A DNA stretch of 64,000 nt from Thermosediminibacter litoriperuensis (GTDB taxonomy: Bacteria > Bacillota > Thermosediminibacteria > Thermosediminibacterales > Thermosediminibacteraceae), in assembly GCF_008124715.1 (NCBI RefSeq), contig NZ_VNHO01000013.1, positions 1 through 64,000 of the forward strand, given 5' to 3'. A program made the translations under genes and the position numbers. The first letter of the stretch is position 1, and the number at the start of each line of letters is the position of its first letter. The notes beneath the pieces are model-generated. The model saw only the letters and a program-made list of their open reading frames with translations. It did no database searches and was not told the origin of the DNA. Positions 29,152 through 38,348 of this stretch are shown piece after piece.

Positions 29152-31559
29152 ATAGTTATCTTTCTATTGTCCCGAAATATTTATCTGCTCATAAAAAAAG
29201 AACAAGACTAGTTATCACCAGCGTTGTCATAGCTGTAGCCCTTGTCACCGGCATATTTTCCATGTTAGATGTGTTTTTAGAATTTCAAAAGGTACAGGTC
29301 ATCCAAGACTTTGGAAATTACCACATTGTTGTAAAAGAAGTAACCGAAGAAGAAATTCAGATAATCGGCAGTCGTGTTGATGTACAAAATGCAGGGAGAT
29401 GGATAGATCTGGAAGAGGGAACAATCAATGGTGTTAAATGCCTACTCGGAGCTATTGATCCAAACTTTGCCGAAAATATGAATATCAAGCTCATTAAAGG
29501 TAAGTATCCTACTGAAAAAAACGAGCTTATGCTAGAAAATTGGGCAATGGAAAAACTGAAAGGATTAAAAATCAAGGATAAAGTGAAAATTGCGTTGAAA
29601 AACGGGATAACTAGGGAATTTGTTATAAGTGGTGTTTACAAGGACTTAAGTAATACAAAAGGAGCAGGAGTTCCGGGGATATTATTATCCATTAACGGCG
29701 CTAAGGAGCTTGTCCCTGGAATCAAAATGGATTATGTTGTGTTGTTTAAAGACGGTGTAAATATTATTAAAGCAGAAGCTGAAATAAAGGAAGCGTTGAG
29801 CATAAAAGATGATAGAATAGCGCGTAATGAACGGCTGTTAGCGCTTATTGGACAAAGCACTAACAGTTTTGTTATAGGCATTTATATAACCGGATGCATT
29901 TTATTTTGTATCGTCCTTATTGCTGGTTTTTTGATGATTTACAACACTTTTAATATCTCAGTGATGGAAAGAGTTCGACAATTCGGACTTTTGCGCTGTA
30001 TTGGTGCGTCGCAGAAACAAATCAAAAAGATGGTAATACAAGAAGGACTGATTATCGTATTACGAGCTATTCCCATAGGATTAACGATAGGCATGTTCAT
30101 AACATTTCTATGCTGTGCAGTGCTCAAATTCTATAATAGCAGCATTTTTGGAGAAATACCTCTGTTTAATATCAGTTTCTTAGGAATAGTTGCAGGTGTC
30201 TTGGACGGGTTCCTGACTGTATTTCTTGCTTCCTATGTACCTGCAAAAAAGGCATCAAAGGCATCTCCTGTTAATGCTGTAACGGAAATTAGTGAAATTA
30301 GAATTAGTAAAAATAAAAAGCACGGGTATTTAACAAAAATACTTCCTGCTGAAATTGCCATGGGTATCAACAATGCTGTTTTAAAAAAGAAAACGCTCTT
30401 TTTGATGTCCTCGTCTATTGCCATTAGCATTGTGATGTTCTTAGGCTTTCAGGTATTTATCGATTTCGTGCATTCTTCACTCAAAACAACAAAACCCTAC
30501 ACTCCGGATATCTCGATTGTTTCGGAACAGGGATTAGACAGTAGCCTTTATGAAAATATCTCCGAATTGAGTGGTGTAAATAAGGTTTCACGCAGAATGT
30601 TCAGTTATGTATATGCTACCTTTGATGCTTCAAGATTAACCCCTGCATATAAAGATATCGTTGGCAAAATTGAAACAACGGAAAATGGGTTGTTTATACC
30701 ACCCGAAAAATCTTGGCTGATCTCTTATGACAAAAACCAATTGCAGTGGGCAAAGGAAGATTTGATTAAGGGAGAGCTTTCGGAAGAAAAGTTGAATAAA
30801 CATAATGGAATCGTAGCAGTCGCCGAAACATTAAGAAATGGCATAGGAATTAAAACTACAAATTTGCAATTGGGAGACAAGGTTTATATACAAACACCTG
30901 ACGGGGCAAAAGAAATGACCGTAATGGGAATTCTTCGTACTGTTCCATTCAGCAGTTCTGAACCTACTATGACTACTTTTATCACAACCGAGAAGATGTA
31001 TACCCAACTGACGAGAGATTCAACGATAAAAGTTATCGACATTAAGCTTAAAAATCAAGGGCAGGAGAAGACGGTAAATGAAATTAAGGAGATTTTAGAC
31101 GACTCGGTTTCGTTTTATGACCTACGCCAGAAAAATGCAGAGATTAATAGACACTTTATAACAATGGCAGTTTTTGTATATGGATTTGTAGTAGTAATTG
31201 CACTAATCAGTGCTTTAAACATCATTAATACCATGAATACCAGTGTAGAAGCAAAAACTCGATATCTAGGGGTCATGCGGGCAATAGGGATGACTGGTGT
31301 ACAGCTAGAGAAAATGGTACTGGTAGAAGCGCTCACATATAGCATGACAGGATATATTGCGGGATGCATTATGGGTATAGCGTTGCAGAAGATTATAATT
31401 CATAATTTTCTTACAAAGCTTCTTGATATATGGAAGTTTCCGTTTATACAAATTGTGTTGATATTAATTGTCCTCCTTTTAATAACATTTATCTCCATTA
31501 TTAGTCCATTGAGGCGGATTAAAGCTAAAGGGATTTCTGAGATTATTAGGACATTATAA
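29148..31559 (+). CDS. ABC transporter permease with two FtsX domains
   Basis: The 803-residue membrane protein has the duplicated layout of MacB/FtsX-type exporters. It has a helix (about 20-42), an extracytoplasmic MacB-PCD-like domain (about 45-230), three helices (about 240-370), a helix near 420, a second large extracytoplasmic domain (about 440-660) and three final helices. Eight helices differ from the ten of true BceB. With the adjacent kinase and regulator it most likely forms a sense-and-export module against antimicrobial peptides or envelope stress. Base composition is clearly AT-richer than the flanking genes, suggesting transfer. Confidence 0.88.
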   Translation: MNSYLSIVPKYLSAHKKRTRLVITSVVIAVALVTGIFSMLDVFLEFQKVQVIQDFGNYHIVVKEVTEEEIQIIGSRVDVQNAGRWIDLEEGTINGVKCLLGAIDPNFAENMNIKLIKGKYPTEKNELMLENWAMEKLKGLKIKDKVKIALKNGITREFVISGVYKDLSNTKGAGVPGILLSINGAKELVPGIKMDYVVLFKDGVNIIKAEAEIKEALSIKDDRIARNERLLALIGQSTNSFVIGIYITGCILFCIVLIAGFLMIYNTFNISVMERVRQFGLLRCIGASQKQIKKMVIQEGLIIVLRAIPIGLTIGMFITFLCCAVLKFYNSSIFGEIPLFNISFLGIVAGVLDGFLTVFLASYVPAKKASKASPVNAVTEISEIRISKNKKHGYLTKILPAEIAMGINNAVLKKKTLFLMSSSIAISIVMFLGFQVFIDFVHSSLKTTKPYTPDISIVSEQGLDSSLYENISELSGVNKVSRRMFSYVYATFDASRLTPAYKDIVGKIETTENGLFIPPEKSWLISYDKNQLQWAKEDLIKGELSEEKLNKHNGIVAVAETLRNGIGIKTTNLQLGDKVYIQTPDGAKEMTVMGILRTVPFSSSEPTMTTFITTEKMYTQLTRDSTIKVIDIKLKNQGQEKTVNEIKEILDDSVSFYDLRQKNAEINRHFITMAVFVYGFVVVIALISALNIINTMNTSVEAKTRYLGVMRAIGMTGVQLEKMVLVEALTYSMTGYIAGCIMGIALQKIIIHNFLTKLLDIWKFPFIQIVLILIVLLLITFISIISPLRRIKAKGISEIIRTL

Positions 31560-31630
31560 CATTAATTCGATATAATTTATCAATATATACCCCGAACCTC
31601 AGTGATTTCAACAGCCTGTTTAAGCGATTC

Positions 31631-32800
31631 CTAATTGCCGAAATTAAAGACTTCTCCTCCCACAACAACGCTTTTTATACTCAGATTACCGTCAAATATT
31701 ACCATGTCCGCATCCTTCCCCACCTCAATACTACCCTTCATTCGCGACAGCCCTATCACTCTGGCAGGGTTTAGGCTTGCCATCCGCACTGCATCATGCA
31801 ATGGAACCCCCAAGGTTTTGACCAAATAGCGCACCGCCCTGTCGAGGGTGAGGGTGGAACCCGCCAGGGTTCCGTTTTTCAAGCGGGCCTCGCCGTTTTT
31901 CACAAAGACCTGCTGGCCCCCTAGGGTGTATTCGCCGTCGGAAAGCCCGGCTGCCATCATTGCATCTGATACGAGGATTACCTTTTCCTTGCCTTTAACT
32001 TTAAGTATCAACTTCACGGCCGCAGGGTGTAGGTGTATGCCGTCACAGATCACCTCGCAGTAAACCCTCTCGTCGGTTAGTGCAGCTCCGGCGGCACCTG
32101 GCTCCCTATGATCGAATCCCCTCATACCGTTGAAGGTATGGGTTGCCAGGGTCACGCCCAGATCTATCCCGCGCTTTGCTTCATCGTAGGTGGCATTGGT
32201 GTGGCCCATAGCGGCCACGATACCTCCTTCCTTGAGAAAAGATATGGCATCCCCGGCACCGGCGGCTTCCGGAGCCAGCGCCACCACCCGGATGCTGTTT
32301 TCCGAAAGGCGAAGGAGCTCGTCCAGTTCGGCCGTATCGGGTTTCCTTATGTATTCTGCGGGCTGGGCTCCCTTTTTTGCAGTTGAAAAATACGGCCCTT
32401 CCACATAAATTCCCAAAAGCTTTGACCTCGCTTTATCCGGCCTCTGGATTTTTATAAAACCTGCCGCATTTTTAACCGCCCTTTTCATCTCCTCAAAAGG
32501 TGCCGTGAGTACTGTTGCCAGGAATCCGGTAACGCCGTTTTTCAGGTGAAATTCAGCTATGGTCTCCAGAGCCCCGGGTGTAGCCTCCATAAAGTCCCTG
32601 CCGTAACTGCCGTGATTGTGGATGTCGATAAAACCGGGCGCCAGGTAGTTACCCCCTGCATCCACCACTAAGTCGAAGTTTTCGGCGGGTTCCCTCCCTT
32701 TTTTCACTTCCGCAATCCTGCCGTCCCGAACCAGAACCCAATGGTCATCCAGCACCTCATAGGGAGTTATCACCCGGGCGTTTTTTATCAGCACCTTCAT
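31631..32800 (-). CDS. nagA: N-acetylglucosamine-6-phosphate deacetylase
   Basis: NagA removes acetate from GlcNAc-6-phosphate, the first cytosolic step of amino-sugar catabolism. The 389-residue amidohydrolase shows the metal site HNHGSYG in PGFIDIHNHGSYGRDF, the YVEGPYFS block with the conserved Glu, AMGHTNATYDEA, THTFNGMRGFDHREPG, and the catalytic Asp in VSDAMMAAGL. An ATG with GGGGGTGG upstream starts it, 13 bp after nagB. It belongs to nagR-nagB-nagA. Confidence 0.96.
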   Translation of the reverse strand: MKVLIKNARVITPYEVLDDHWVLVRDGRIAEVKKGREPAENFDLVVDAGGNYLAPGFIDIHNHGSYGRDFMEATPGALETIAEFHLKNGVTGFLATVLTAPFEEMKRAVKNAAGFIKIQRPDKARSKLLGIYVEGPYFSTAKKGAQPAEYIRKPDTAELDELLRLSENSIRVVALAPEAAGAGDAISFLKEGGIVAAMGHTNATYDEAKRGIDLGVTLATHTFNGMRGFDHREPGAAGAALTDERVYCEVICDGIHLHPAAVKLILKVKGKEKVILVSDAMMAAGLSDGEYTLGGQQVFVKNGEARLKNGTLAGSTLTLDRAVRYLVKTLGVPLHDAVRMASLNPARVIGLSRMKGSIEVGKDADMVIFDGNLSIKSVVVGGEVFNFGN

Positions 32801-32813
32801 TTTACACCACCCC

Positions 32814-33593
32814 CTAGAAATCAGACGCCGGCTGTATCGCAGCGTCTATCTTTTTTGCCCTATTTTTGTAAATTTCGGCCGCATCTTTATCCATTATAAC
32901 AGTGACGTCCCTGTGGAGAAGCAGAAACGAAGCGGGCACCCTGGTGGAAACCGCATCATCATCCAGAAGTTCCGCCATTATAGCGGCTTTTTCGGGGCCG
33001 CTGGCCAAAAGCAGGATTTTCTTCGCCTGCATTATGGTACCCAGGCCTACTGTTATGGCTTTTCTAGGAACCTCGTCAATGCTCCCGAAGAAGCGGGCGT
33101 TGGCTGTCAGGGTATCGGGCGCAAGATCGGTCAGGTGGGTGGCGGTCAGGAGCTCATCACCCGGCTCGTTGAAGCCTATGTGGCCGTTTACGCCGATGCC
33201 GAGAAGCTGCAGGTCGATTCCGCCGAACTTTTTTATTTCTTCGTCGTACCTGCGGGATTCCTCTTCCACGTCCGGGGCCGTTCCGTCGGGAATATGGATG
33301 TTTTCCGGCCTTACGTTTACGTGGTCGAAGAAGTTCCTGTACATGTAGTAGTGGTAGCTCCTGGGATCATCGGGCGAAAGGCCGTAGTATTCGTCCAGGT
33401 TGAAGGTTATTACCCGGGAAAAGTCGAGTTTTCCTTCTTTATACATTCGCACCAGTTCCCTGTAGGTGCCGAGCGGCGTGCTCCCCGTAGCAAGGCCCAG
33501 CACCAGGTCCGGCTTTTTTTTGATTTCCTCCGCTATTATGTTAGCCGCAATCCTGCTCATCTCCTGATAGTCCCCGGCGATAATTAACTTCAT
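32814..33593 (-). CDS. nagB: Glucosamine-6-phosphate deaminase
   Basis: NagB converts glucosamine 6-phosphate to fructose 6-phosphate and ammonia. The ATG at 33591-33593 ([14 protein letters not shown]) has GGGGGGAG upstream. Family features in 259 residues are [26 protein letters not shown] with the catalytic Asp, [16 protein letters not shown] and the closing region [11 protein letters not shown]. It starts just inside the region after the nagR stop and is followed by nagA. Confidence 0.97.
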   Translation of the reverse strand: MKLIIAGDYQEMSRIAANIIAEEIKKKPDLVLGLATGSTPLGTYRELVRMYKEGKLDFSRVITFNLDEYYGLSPDDPRSYHYYMYRNFFDHVNVRPENIHIPDGTAPDVEEESRRYDEEIKKFGGIDLQLLGIGVNGHIGFNEPGDELLTATHLTDLAPDTLTANARFFGSIDEVPRKAITVGLGTIMQAKKILLLASGPEKAAIMAELLDDDAVSTRVPASFLLLHRDVTVIMDKDAAEIYKNRAKKIDAAIQPASDF

Positions 33594-33610
33594 AAAACTC
33601 CCCCCATCTA

Positions 33611-34318
33611 TCACCGGTTGAGGTTTACCGTTATTTTAAACTGATCTGACCTGTAATAGGAAACCTCGTAAAAAACCGGCTTTGTGTGAAAGTAGACGCT
33701 CTCCACCTTCAACAAGGGCATGGTCTCCTCCAGCATCAAAAGCGCTTCGAGATCCGGAGTGGAGAGCACCGCCGAAAAACTGGTCCTGGAACTCCTGACT
33801 TCGATTCCGTACCGGGTACTCAAAAGTTCGTATAAAGAACCGCTTAGGTCTATTTTTTCAAAATCCGGCACCAGCAATACGGGGATGTATACGGTCTCCA
33901 CCGCTACCGGTACCCTGTCGGCTTTCCTTAATCTAGCCACCCTGTAGACTTCTTCTTTCAAATCTATACCGAGAAACTCTCCCATTTCACCGGCGGGAAT
34001 GCTGTCAAATTCAACCACTTCGGTCCGGGGCGTCATCCCTCTGCTCATGACCATCTCGGTAAAACTCATGAGGCCTTCCTGTTCTATACGGGGGATGGCC
34101 ACAAAGCTGCCCCTGCCCTTTTCCCTGACGATAACGCCTTCCAGTTCCAATTCCTTCAGAGCCTGCCGCACGGTCATCCTGCTGAGGCCGAAGCGCTCGC
34201 AGTATTCCCTCTCGGAGGGCAGCGGGTCCCCGGGTTTCAGGTCCTGCCTTTTTATTTCATCCCTGATTATCTGTTTCAATCTAAAATAGGCGGGTATCGG
34301 GCTTTTTTTGTCCAGCAT
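33611..34318 (-). CDS. nagR: GntR/HutC-family repressor of amino-sugar genes (NagR-like)
   Basis: The 235-residue regulator has an N-terminal winged helix-turn-helix (about 5-70; [20 protein letters not shown]) and a C-terminal UTRA effector domain (about 90-230), the plan of B. subtilis NagR (YvoA), which senses amino-sugar phosphates. It is the first gene of nagR-B-A and a matching operator lies just upstream, so autoregulation is expected. Confidence 0.93.
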   Translation of the reverse strand: MLDKKSPIPAYFRLKQIIRDEIKRQDLKPGDPLPSEREYCERFGLSRMTVRQALKELELEGVIVREKGRGSFVAIPRIEQEGLMSFTEMVMSRGMTPRTEVVEFDSIPAGEMGEFLGIDLKEEVYRVARLRKADRVPVAVETVYIPVLLVPDFEKIDLSGSLYELLSTRYGIEVRSSRTSFSAVLSTPDLEALLMLEETMPLLKVESVYFHTKPVFYEVSYYRSDQFKITVNLNR

Positions 34319-34352
34319 TGGGACACCTCCACAATTAGTTTACCATATATAT

Positions 34353-34368
34353 GTATAGTTGTATAGAC
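34353..34368 (-). promoter_or_regulatory. HutC/NagR-type operator upstream of nagR
   Basis: The minus strand carries GTCTATAC (34368-34361), matching the GT-N-TA-N-AC core bound by HutC-subfamily regulators. A degenerate second copy, AACTATAC, follows directly. It lies 35-50 bp from the nagR start codon, in promoter position. Confidence 0.6.
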
Positions 34369-34390
34369 ACGTTATGTTAAAAAATTTACG

Positions 34391-36184
34391 TCAATATATT
34401 TTTGCCGCCTTCGCTGACCGGGCGATCGCGTTAGCCGCTTCCATACCAGTCTTCAATGCACCGTTGGCCCAGCCATGGGTCCCGGATATATGTTCTCCTG
34501 CGAAGTATACCCTGCCGTCGTATTCGGGGAGCGCCGACGCCCAGGAAAATATTCGCTTTTGCTCCGGAAAATAGTAACAAAACCCCCCTAAAAAGGTTGG
34601 CTGCCTACCCCAGCTGATTCTGGCAAAGTCAACAACTACGGGGTCAAGATATCCTTTGGGCAATCCGTGGACTTCCTCCACCTGACGCTTTATTATTTCA
34701 AAGGCCGCGTCATCGGGTATATTCCCCAGGCGGGCCGCATCCAATGTTAGATTATAAGAGGCCAGAAGAACCCCCGGTTCATCAGGTGAATACCCGTGTC
34801 TCATATCCCAGCTGTCCGCCGGCGACACAAAGAAACCCCTGCGCACCCTCTCCTTCCATTTTGAATGGCACCGCGCATGGTCCGATGGATACCGAATTTG
34901 TTGGATCGGCAGGTCTGTATAACTTGCTCCGCCGACAATTCTCTCGCCGGGCCCGCCAAGTTCCCAAAAGCGGAACTTGCAGAGAAAAAGGGTTTTCTGG
35001 GCCTCGATATAATTCACCTCTTTTATCGCCTGCATCTTTCTGTTGCTGAAAGGAGGATCTATCTTGACAATCCTGAGGGTCGAAAATGGTATTGCGCATA
35101 CCACATAGTCAAAATCTTCCTGAAGGCATTCTCTCATATATTTTGTTTTATACCTGAGGGTTACCCTTCCGTCTTTTCGATGTCTAAATATTCCGTCCAC
35201 CCAGGTACCTCTTCGCCACGTTACTCTGCCCAAAAGTCGGGCAGGGATACCGGGGTATTCTTTCGGATTCGGGTTCGTCAGCGATTCGTAAAAAGCCAGC
35301 GGAAGGCGGACCATACCTCCTATTATTTCATACAGGAAGGTGAAGGCAGAGGGATACACTTCCTGAAGAAATTCTGTATAACCGTTATACAAAAATGAGC
35401 CAACACCGGGAGATAAACTTCCCAGGAGATAGATGGCATCCTGGCTGAGTCCCGCCTCCTCCATCACCCTGCGTACGCTGAAATAGTCCCAATACACTAT
35501 TTCCGGACTATACATGGGCCTGACTTCCACCGTTTCCGGGCGGACCTCCTCCGGAATTCGCAAAAGCGGCGTTTCAAGAGCGTAAAAGAGGAGGTCCTCC
35601 CAGGGCATCCTCTTTTCCCACTCGGCCAAATCGAACTTCGGGTAGATCCTTTCCATTACGTTCCTTCCTTCTGCATCGTTCCTTACGCGGACGCGGTGTA
35701 CATAGAGAAACGCGTTCTCATTGGTCTGGACGAAGGGGCGGGTGTGCAGTTTAAAAAGGTTGATATAATGCCATGTGGTTTCGTGGGAAACGGGAAACCG
35801 CATAGCCCCCAGTTCGCCGTAATATTTTTTTTCCTCGTCAAAATAGTACGTATAGATCCTTCCCCCTATGCGGTCTTCCAGGGCTTCGAATACGGTGATA
35901 TCGAATCCCAGCTTGCGAAGCTCAAAGGCGGCGGAGAGCCCCGCCAGACCGCCACCGATAATTCCTACCTTTACACCTCTAAATTCTCCCGGCGAGGCAA
36001 TGGTCGTAATATCGGGAGGCGGCCCAAGCACCTTTAATATATTGTCAAAATCTCCAAGCCGCCCCCCTTTCGCCAGCGCATAGCGTAGCAGATCGTACCT
36101 TTCTTCATCCGTAGGATCATCGGGCATATACGGCGTAAACCCCGGCCCCGAAGGAATCATGCTGGGCTTTTTTGTATGGGACAT
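34391..36184 (-). CDS. FAD-dependent amine/L-amino-acid oxidase
   Basis: The 597-residue flavoprotein belongs to the amine oxidase superfamily. After a ~70-residue N-terminal extension comes the dinucleotide fold VKVGIIGGGLAGLSAAFELR (71-90) with FEALEDRIGGRI. The substrate/FAD domain includes GELGAMRFP, like L-amino-acid oxidases, and the C-terminal FAD motif is VYFAGEHISGTHGWANGALKTG. No signal peptide is seen. Such enzymes need O2 or another acceptor and release ammonia and a 2-oxo acid. It stands alone; the promoter would lie in the interval before the MNT gene. Confidence 0.88.
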   Translation of the reverse strand: MSHTKKPSMIPSGPGFTPYMPDDPTDEERYDLLRYALAKGGRLGDFDNILKVLGPPPDITTIASPGEFRGVKVGIIGGGLAGLSAAFELRKLGFDITVFEALEDRIGGRIYTYYFDEEKKYYGELGAMRFPVSHETTWHYINLFKLHTRPFVQTNENAFLYVHRVRVRNDAEGRNVMERIYPKFDLAEWEKRMPWEDLLFYALETPLLRIPEEVRPETVEVRPMYSPEIVYWDYFSVRRVMEEAGLSQDAIYLLGSLSPGVGSFLYNGYTEFLQEVYPSAFTFLYEIIGGMVRLPLAFYESLTNPNPKEYPGIPARLLGRVTWRRGTWVDGIFRHRKDGRVTLRYKTKYMRECLQEDFDYVVCAIPFSTLRIVKIDPPFSNRKMQAIKEVNYIEAQKTLFLCKFRFWELGGPGERIVGGASYTDLPIQQIRYPSDHARCHSKWKERVRRGFFVSPADSWDMRHGYSPDEPGVLLASYNLTLDAARLGNIPDDAAFEIIKRQVEEVHGLPKGYLDPVVVDFARISWGRQPTFLGGFCYYFPEQKRIFSWASALPEYDGRVYFAGEHISGTHGWANGALKTGMEAANAIARSAKAAKIY

Positions 36185-36289
36185 GGTCGCTTTCCCCCTT
36201 GTGAGTTAGCTATCAGCTTATACTGAATCTATTCAATAAAATACGAATTATTGCATGTACGGTTACAAAGGTGGGCAAGCCCTCATAAA

Positions 36290-36337
36290 CTTAAGGCTTT
36301 CTCACCGCGCCACCAGCAATATATCACATGGGTATTT
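36290..36337 (+). pseudogene. Scrap of a duplicated MNT 5' end
   Basis: The sixteen codons read LKAFSPRHQQYITWVF and closely match LKTFSLLHQQYLICVL near the start of the intact MNT gene about 140 bp downstream, in the same orientation. No start or continuation is present. It looks like the remains of a tandem copy. Confidence 0.6.
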
Positions 36338-36431
36338 GGCTTACAAAACTCGGGGTCAACGCCTTGTAAGTTGATATATACTTTCTCGATTGATATAATT
36401 TCTTTAAGAATATTAAAAAATGGTGATTTAC

Positions 36432-36959
36432 ATGGATTATATTGAAAAATGCGTTTCCGAGCTGAAGACTTTCTCTTTGCTTCACCAACAATATCTTATT
36501 TGCGTGCTTAAGCGGGTAATTGAATACTATAAGGATTCACTTATGGGTCTTGCAATTTTCGGTTCTTATGCCAGGGGAGAAAACCGGAAAAATTCCGACC
36601 TGGACCTGTTGATTATTTTAAAAAAAGCCCCGGGTTTCAGCCGGAGAATCAAAGAATTTGTGGAAAATGTGGAAATTGTACATGAATCCTTAGGGCAACA
36701 ATTATATGAAGAAGAGGATATCCTTTGCGAGCTCTCTCCCTATATTCTCTCAAAAGAAGAAGCATTAAAGTTTCAACCTGTTTATTTTGACTTAACCGAG
36801 CATAGTAAAATCTTGTTTGACCCGGAGGGTATTATATGCCGTATAATCGAGTCTACAAAAAATTTAATGGACCGATATGGTGCAAGAAAGTCAGAATTCG
36901 GTAACTTTTGGGAGTGGGAAACGGAAAAAAGAGGATTTATAGGGGGTACTAAATTATGA
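36432..36959 (+). CDS. MNT-family nucleotidyltransferase (antitoxin-like partner)
   Basis: The 175-residue minimal nucleotidyltransferase shows the catalytic signature GS-x10-DxD in GSYARGENRKNSDLDLLI. In MntA-HepT systems the nucleotidyltransferase neutralises the HEPN toxin by adenylylating it; here this is inferred from pairing. The ATG at 36432 has GGTGA upstream; another ATG twelve bases earlier is in frame. It overlaps the HEPN gene by four bases (ATGA), strongly suggesting coupled translation. Confidence 0.85.
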   Translation: MDYIEKCVSELKTFSLLHQQYLICVLKRVIEYYKDSLMGLAIFGSYARGENRKNSDLDLLIILKKAPGFSRRIKEFVENVEIVHESLGQQLYEEEDILCELSPYILSKEEALKFQPVYFDLTEHSKILFDPEGIICRIIESTKNLMDRYGARKSEFGNFWEWETEKRGFIGGTKL

Positions 36960-37372
36960 AAGTAGATGCCTTAACTTTAGCCTATCTAGAAAAAGCAAGG
37001 GTTCGCTTCAAAGCACTGGGCTTTTATTATGAAAATGGTGCTTATTCAGATGTGGTTAGGGAAGCTCAAGAAATGGTAGAACTATTATTAAAAGCTGTGT
37101 TGAGGGCTATAGGCGTAGAAGTACCGAAAATACACGACGTGGGTCGCGTACTCGAAAAGCATAAAGAATCGCTCCCTCAAATCTTGCAGGAACACCTCGA
37201 TAGAATCAAAAGCATTTCTAAACGCCTACGCAAGGAAAGAGAACTGAGTTTTTACGGTGCTGAAGATTTTATTCCTACTGAAGAATACGGACCCGATGAT
37301 GCCGAAATGGCAATTAAAGATGCGGAGTTTGTTCTGAAAACCGTTGAGGAAGCATTTAAAAAAGGTATATAG
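36956..37372 (+). CDS. HEPN-domain protein (toxin-like partner of the MNT protein)
   Basis: The 138-residue all-helical protein has the HEPN pattern: YLEKARVRFKALGFYYENGAY, an REAQEMVELLLKAVLRAIG helix, and PKIHDVGRVLEKHK around residues 57-70, matching the family HDL-type motif. An R-x4-H (Arg64, His69) could serve as an RNase motif, but its position is not proof. Translationally coupled to the nucleotidyltransferase, it fits a HEPN-MNT toxin-antitoxin pair; a metabolic or defence role is not excluded. Confidence 0.82.
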   Translation: MKVDALTLAYLEKARVRFKALGFYYENGAYSDVVREAQEMVELLLKAVLRAIGVEVPKIHDVGRVLEKHKESLPQILQEHLDRIKSISKRLRKERELSFYGAEDFIPTEEYGPDDAEMAIKDAEFVLKTVEEAFKKGI

Positions 37373-37407
37373 GTTTTCGATAAACTTGAAATTGTGAGGA
37401 GAAGAAA

Positions 37408-38181
37408 ATGTTCATTGAAGTTTACCCCACAGCGCAGAGCGTGAAGGATCTGAATGGAAAAACCGCAATAGTTATAGATGTGCTGAGGGCTACCAGCGTC
37501 ATAACCACCGCTCTTCATAACGGCGCAGAAAGGGTCATCCCGGTGCCTTCGGTGGAGGATGCTTTTCGTCTGGCGAGGGATCTTAAGTACAATTCGCTTC
37601 TTGGAGGGGAGAGAGGGGCTGTAAAGATTCCGGGTTTTGACCTGGGAAATTCGCCGCTCGAATACAAAAAAGAACTGGTGGCGGGAAAAACGGTGATCCT
37701 CACCACCAGTAATGGCACAAAAGCCATAAAAGCTTCCGAAAGTGCCGAGCACATCCTCATAGGATGTTTTTTGAATGCCTCAGCGGCGGCCGGAAAAGCC
37801 CTCCAGTTTGCTCTGTCCAGCGAAACCCCCGGTGTGGCGGTGGTATGCGCCGGCACCCTGGGGGAATTCTCGCTGGACGATGCCGCCTGCGCCGGCCTAA
37901 TCGTGGACAGCCTGGTCAGGAATATCGAAAGGATGAACGAAATTCCGGAACTTTCGGACCTGGCCTTCGCCTGCCGGGACCTTTATCTGGAACACCGGCA
38001 CGACCTTAAAGCTTTCATATCCCATGCCGCACATTTCAAAAGGCTTCTTGGCCTGGGCCTTGAAAAGGACATAGACTACTGCCTGCAACGGGACGTAATA
38101 AACTGCGTGCCGGTTTATGATAAAAGGACACCTATAATTGACGTCCCTTTAATAACTTTATTTACCAATCCACCATTTTAA
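37408..38181 (+). CDS. comB: 2-phosphosulfolactate phosphatase family protein
   Basis: ComB dephosphorylates 2-phosphosulfolactate in coenzyme M or sulfolactate formation. The 257-residue protein is full length with IVIDVLRATSVITTALHNGA near the N-terminus, LLGGERGAVKIPGFDLGNSP, TTSNGTKAIKAS, and VVCAGTLGEFSLDDAACAG, all family blocks. The start has GAGGAGAAG upstream. No comA, comC or other coenzyme M genes are near, so its substrate here is uncertain. It is 35 bp after the HEPN gene, on the same strand. Confidence 0.9.
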   Translation: MFIEVYPTAQSVKDLNGKTAIVIDVLRATSVITTALHNGAERVIPVPSVEDAFRLARDLKYNSLLGGERGAVKIPGFDLGNSPLEYKKELVAGKTVILTTSNGTKAIKASESAEHILIGCFLNASAAAGKALQFALSSETPGVAVVCAGTLGEFSLDDAACAGLIVDSLVRNIERMNEIPELSDLAFACRDLYLEHRHDLKAFISHAAHFKRLLGLGLEKDIDYCLQRDVINCVPVYDKRTPIIDVPLITLFTNPPF

Positions 38182-38307
38182 ATCCGGCATCAAAAGACCA
38201 TTTTGAGTAAAATCGCATTATCGTTATGCATGTAATAGGAAGAATTGAAATTTATCCTATAATGTTGTTATTGATACCTTCAGCCTGAAAAAGGGCCAGT
38301 ATATGAA

Positions 38308-38348
38308 AAAAAATTTAGACGACCACAAAAAGGCCGCCTAAATTTTTT
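38308..38348. terminator. Bidirectional terminator between comB and the hyuA-like gene
   Basis: Convergent genes are separated by a stem with AAATTTAG and CTAAATTT feet, a mostly paired middle (CGACC/GGCCG) and A/T runs on both sides, so it can act in either direction. Confidence 0.65.
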
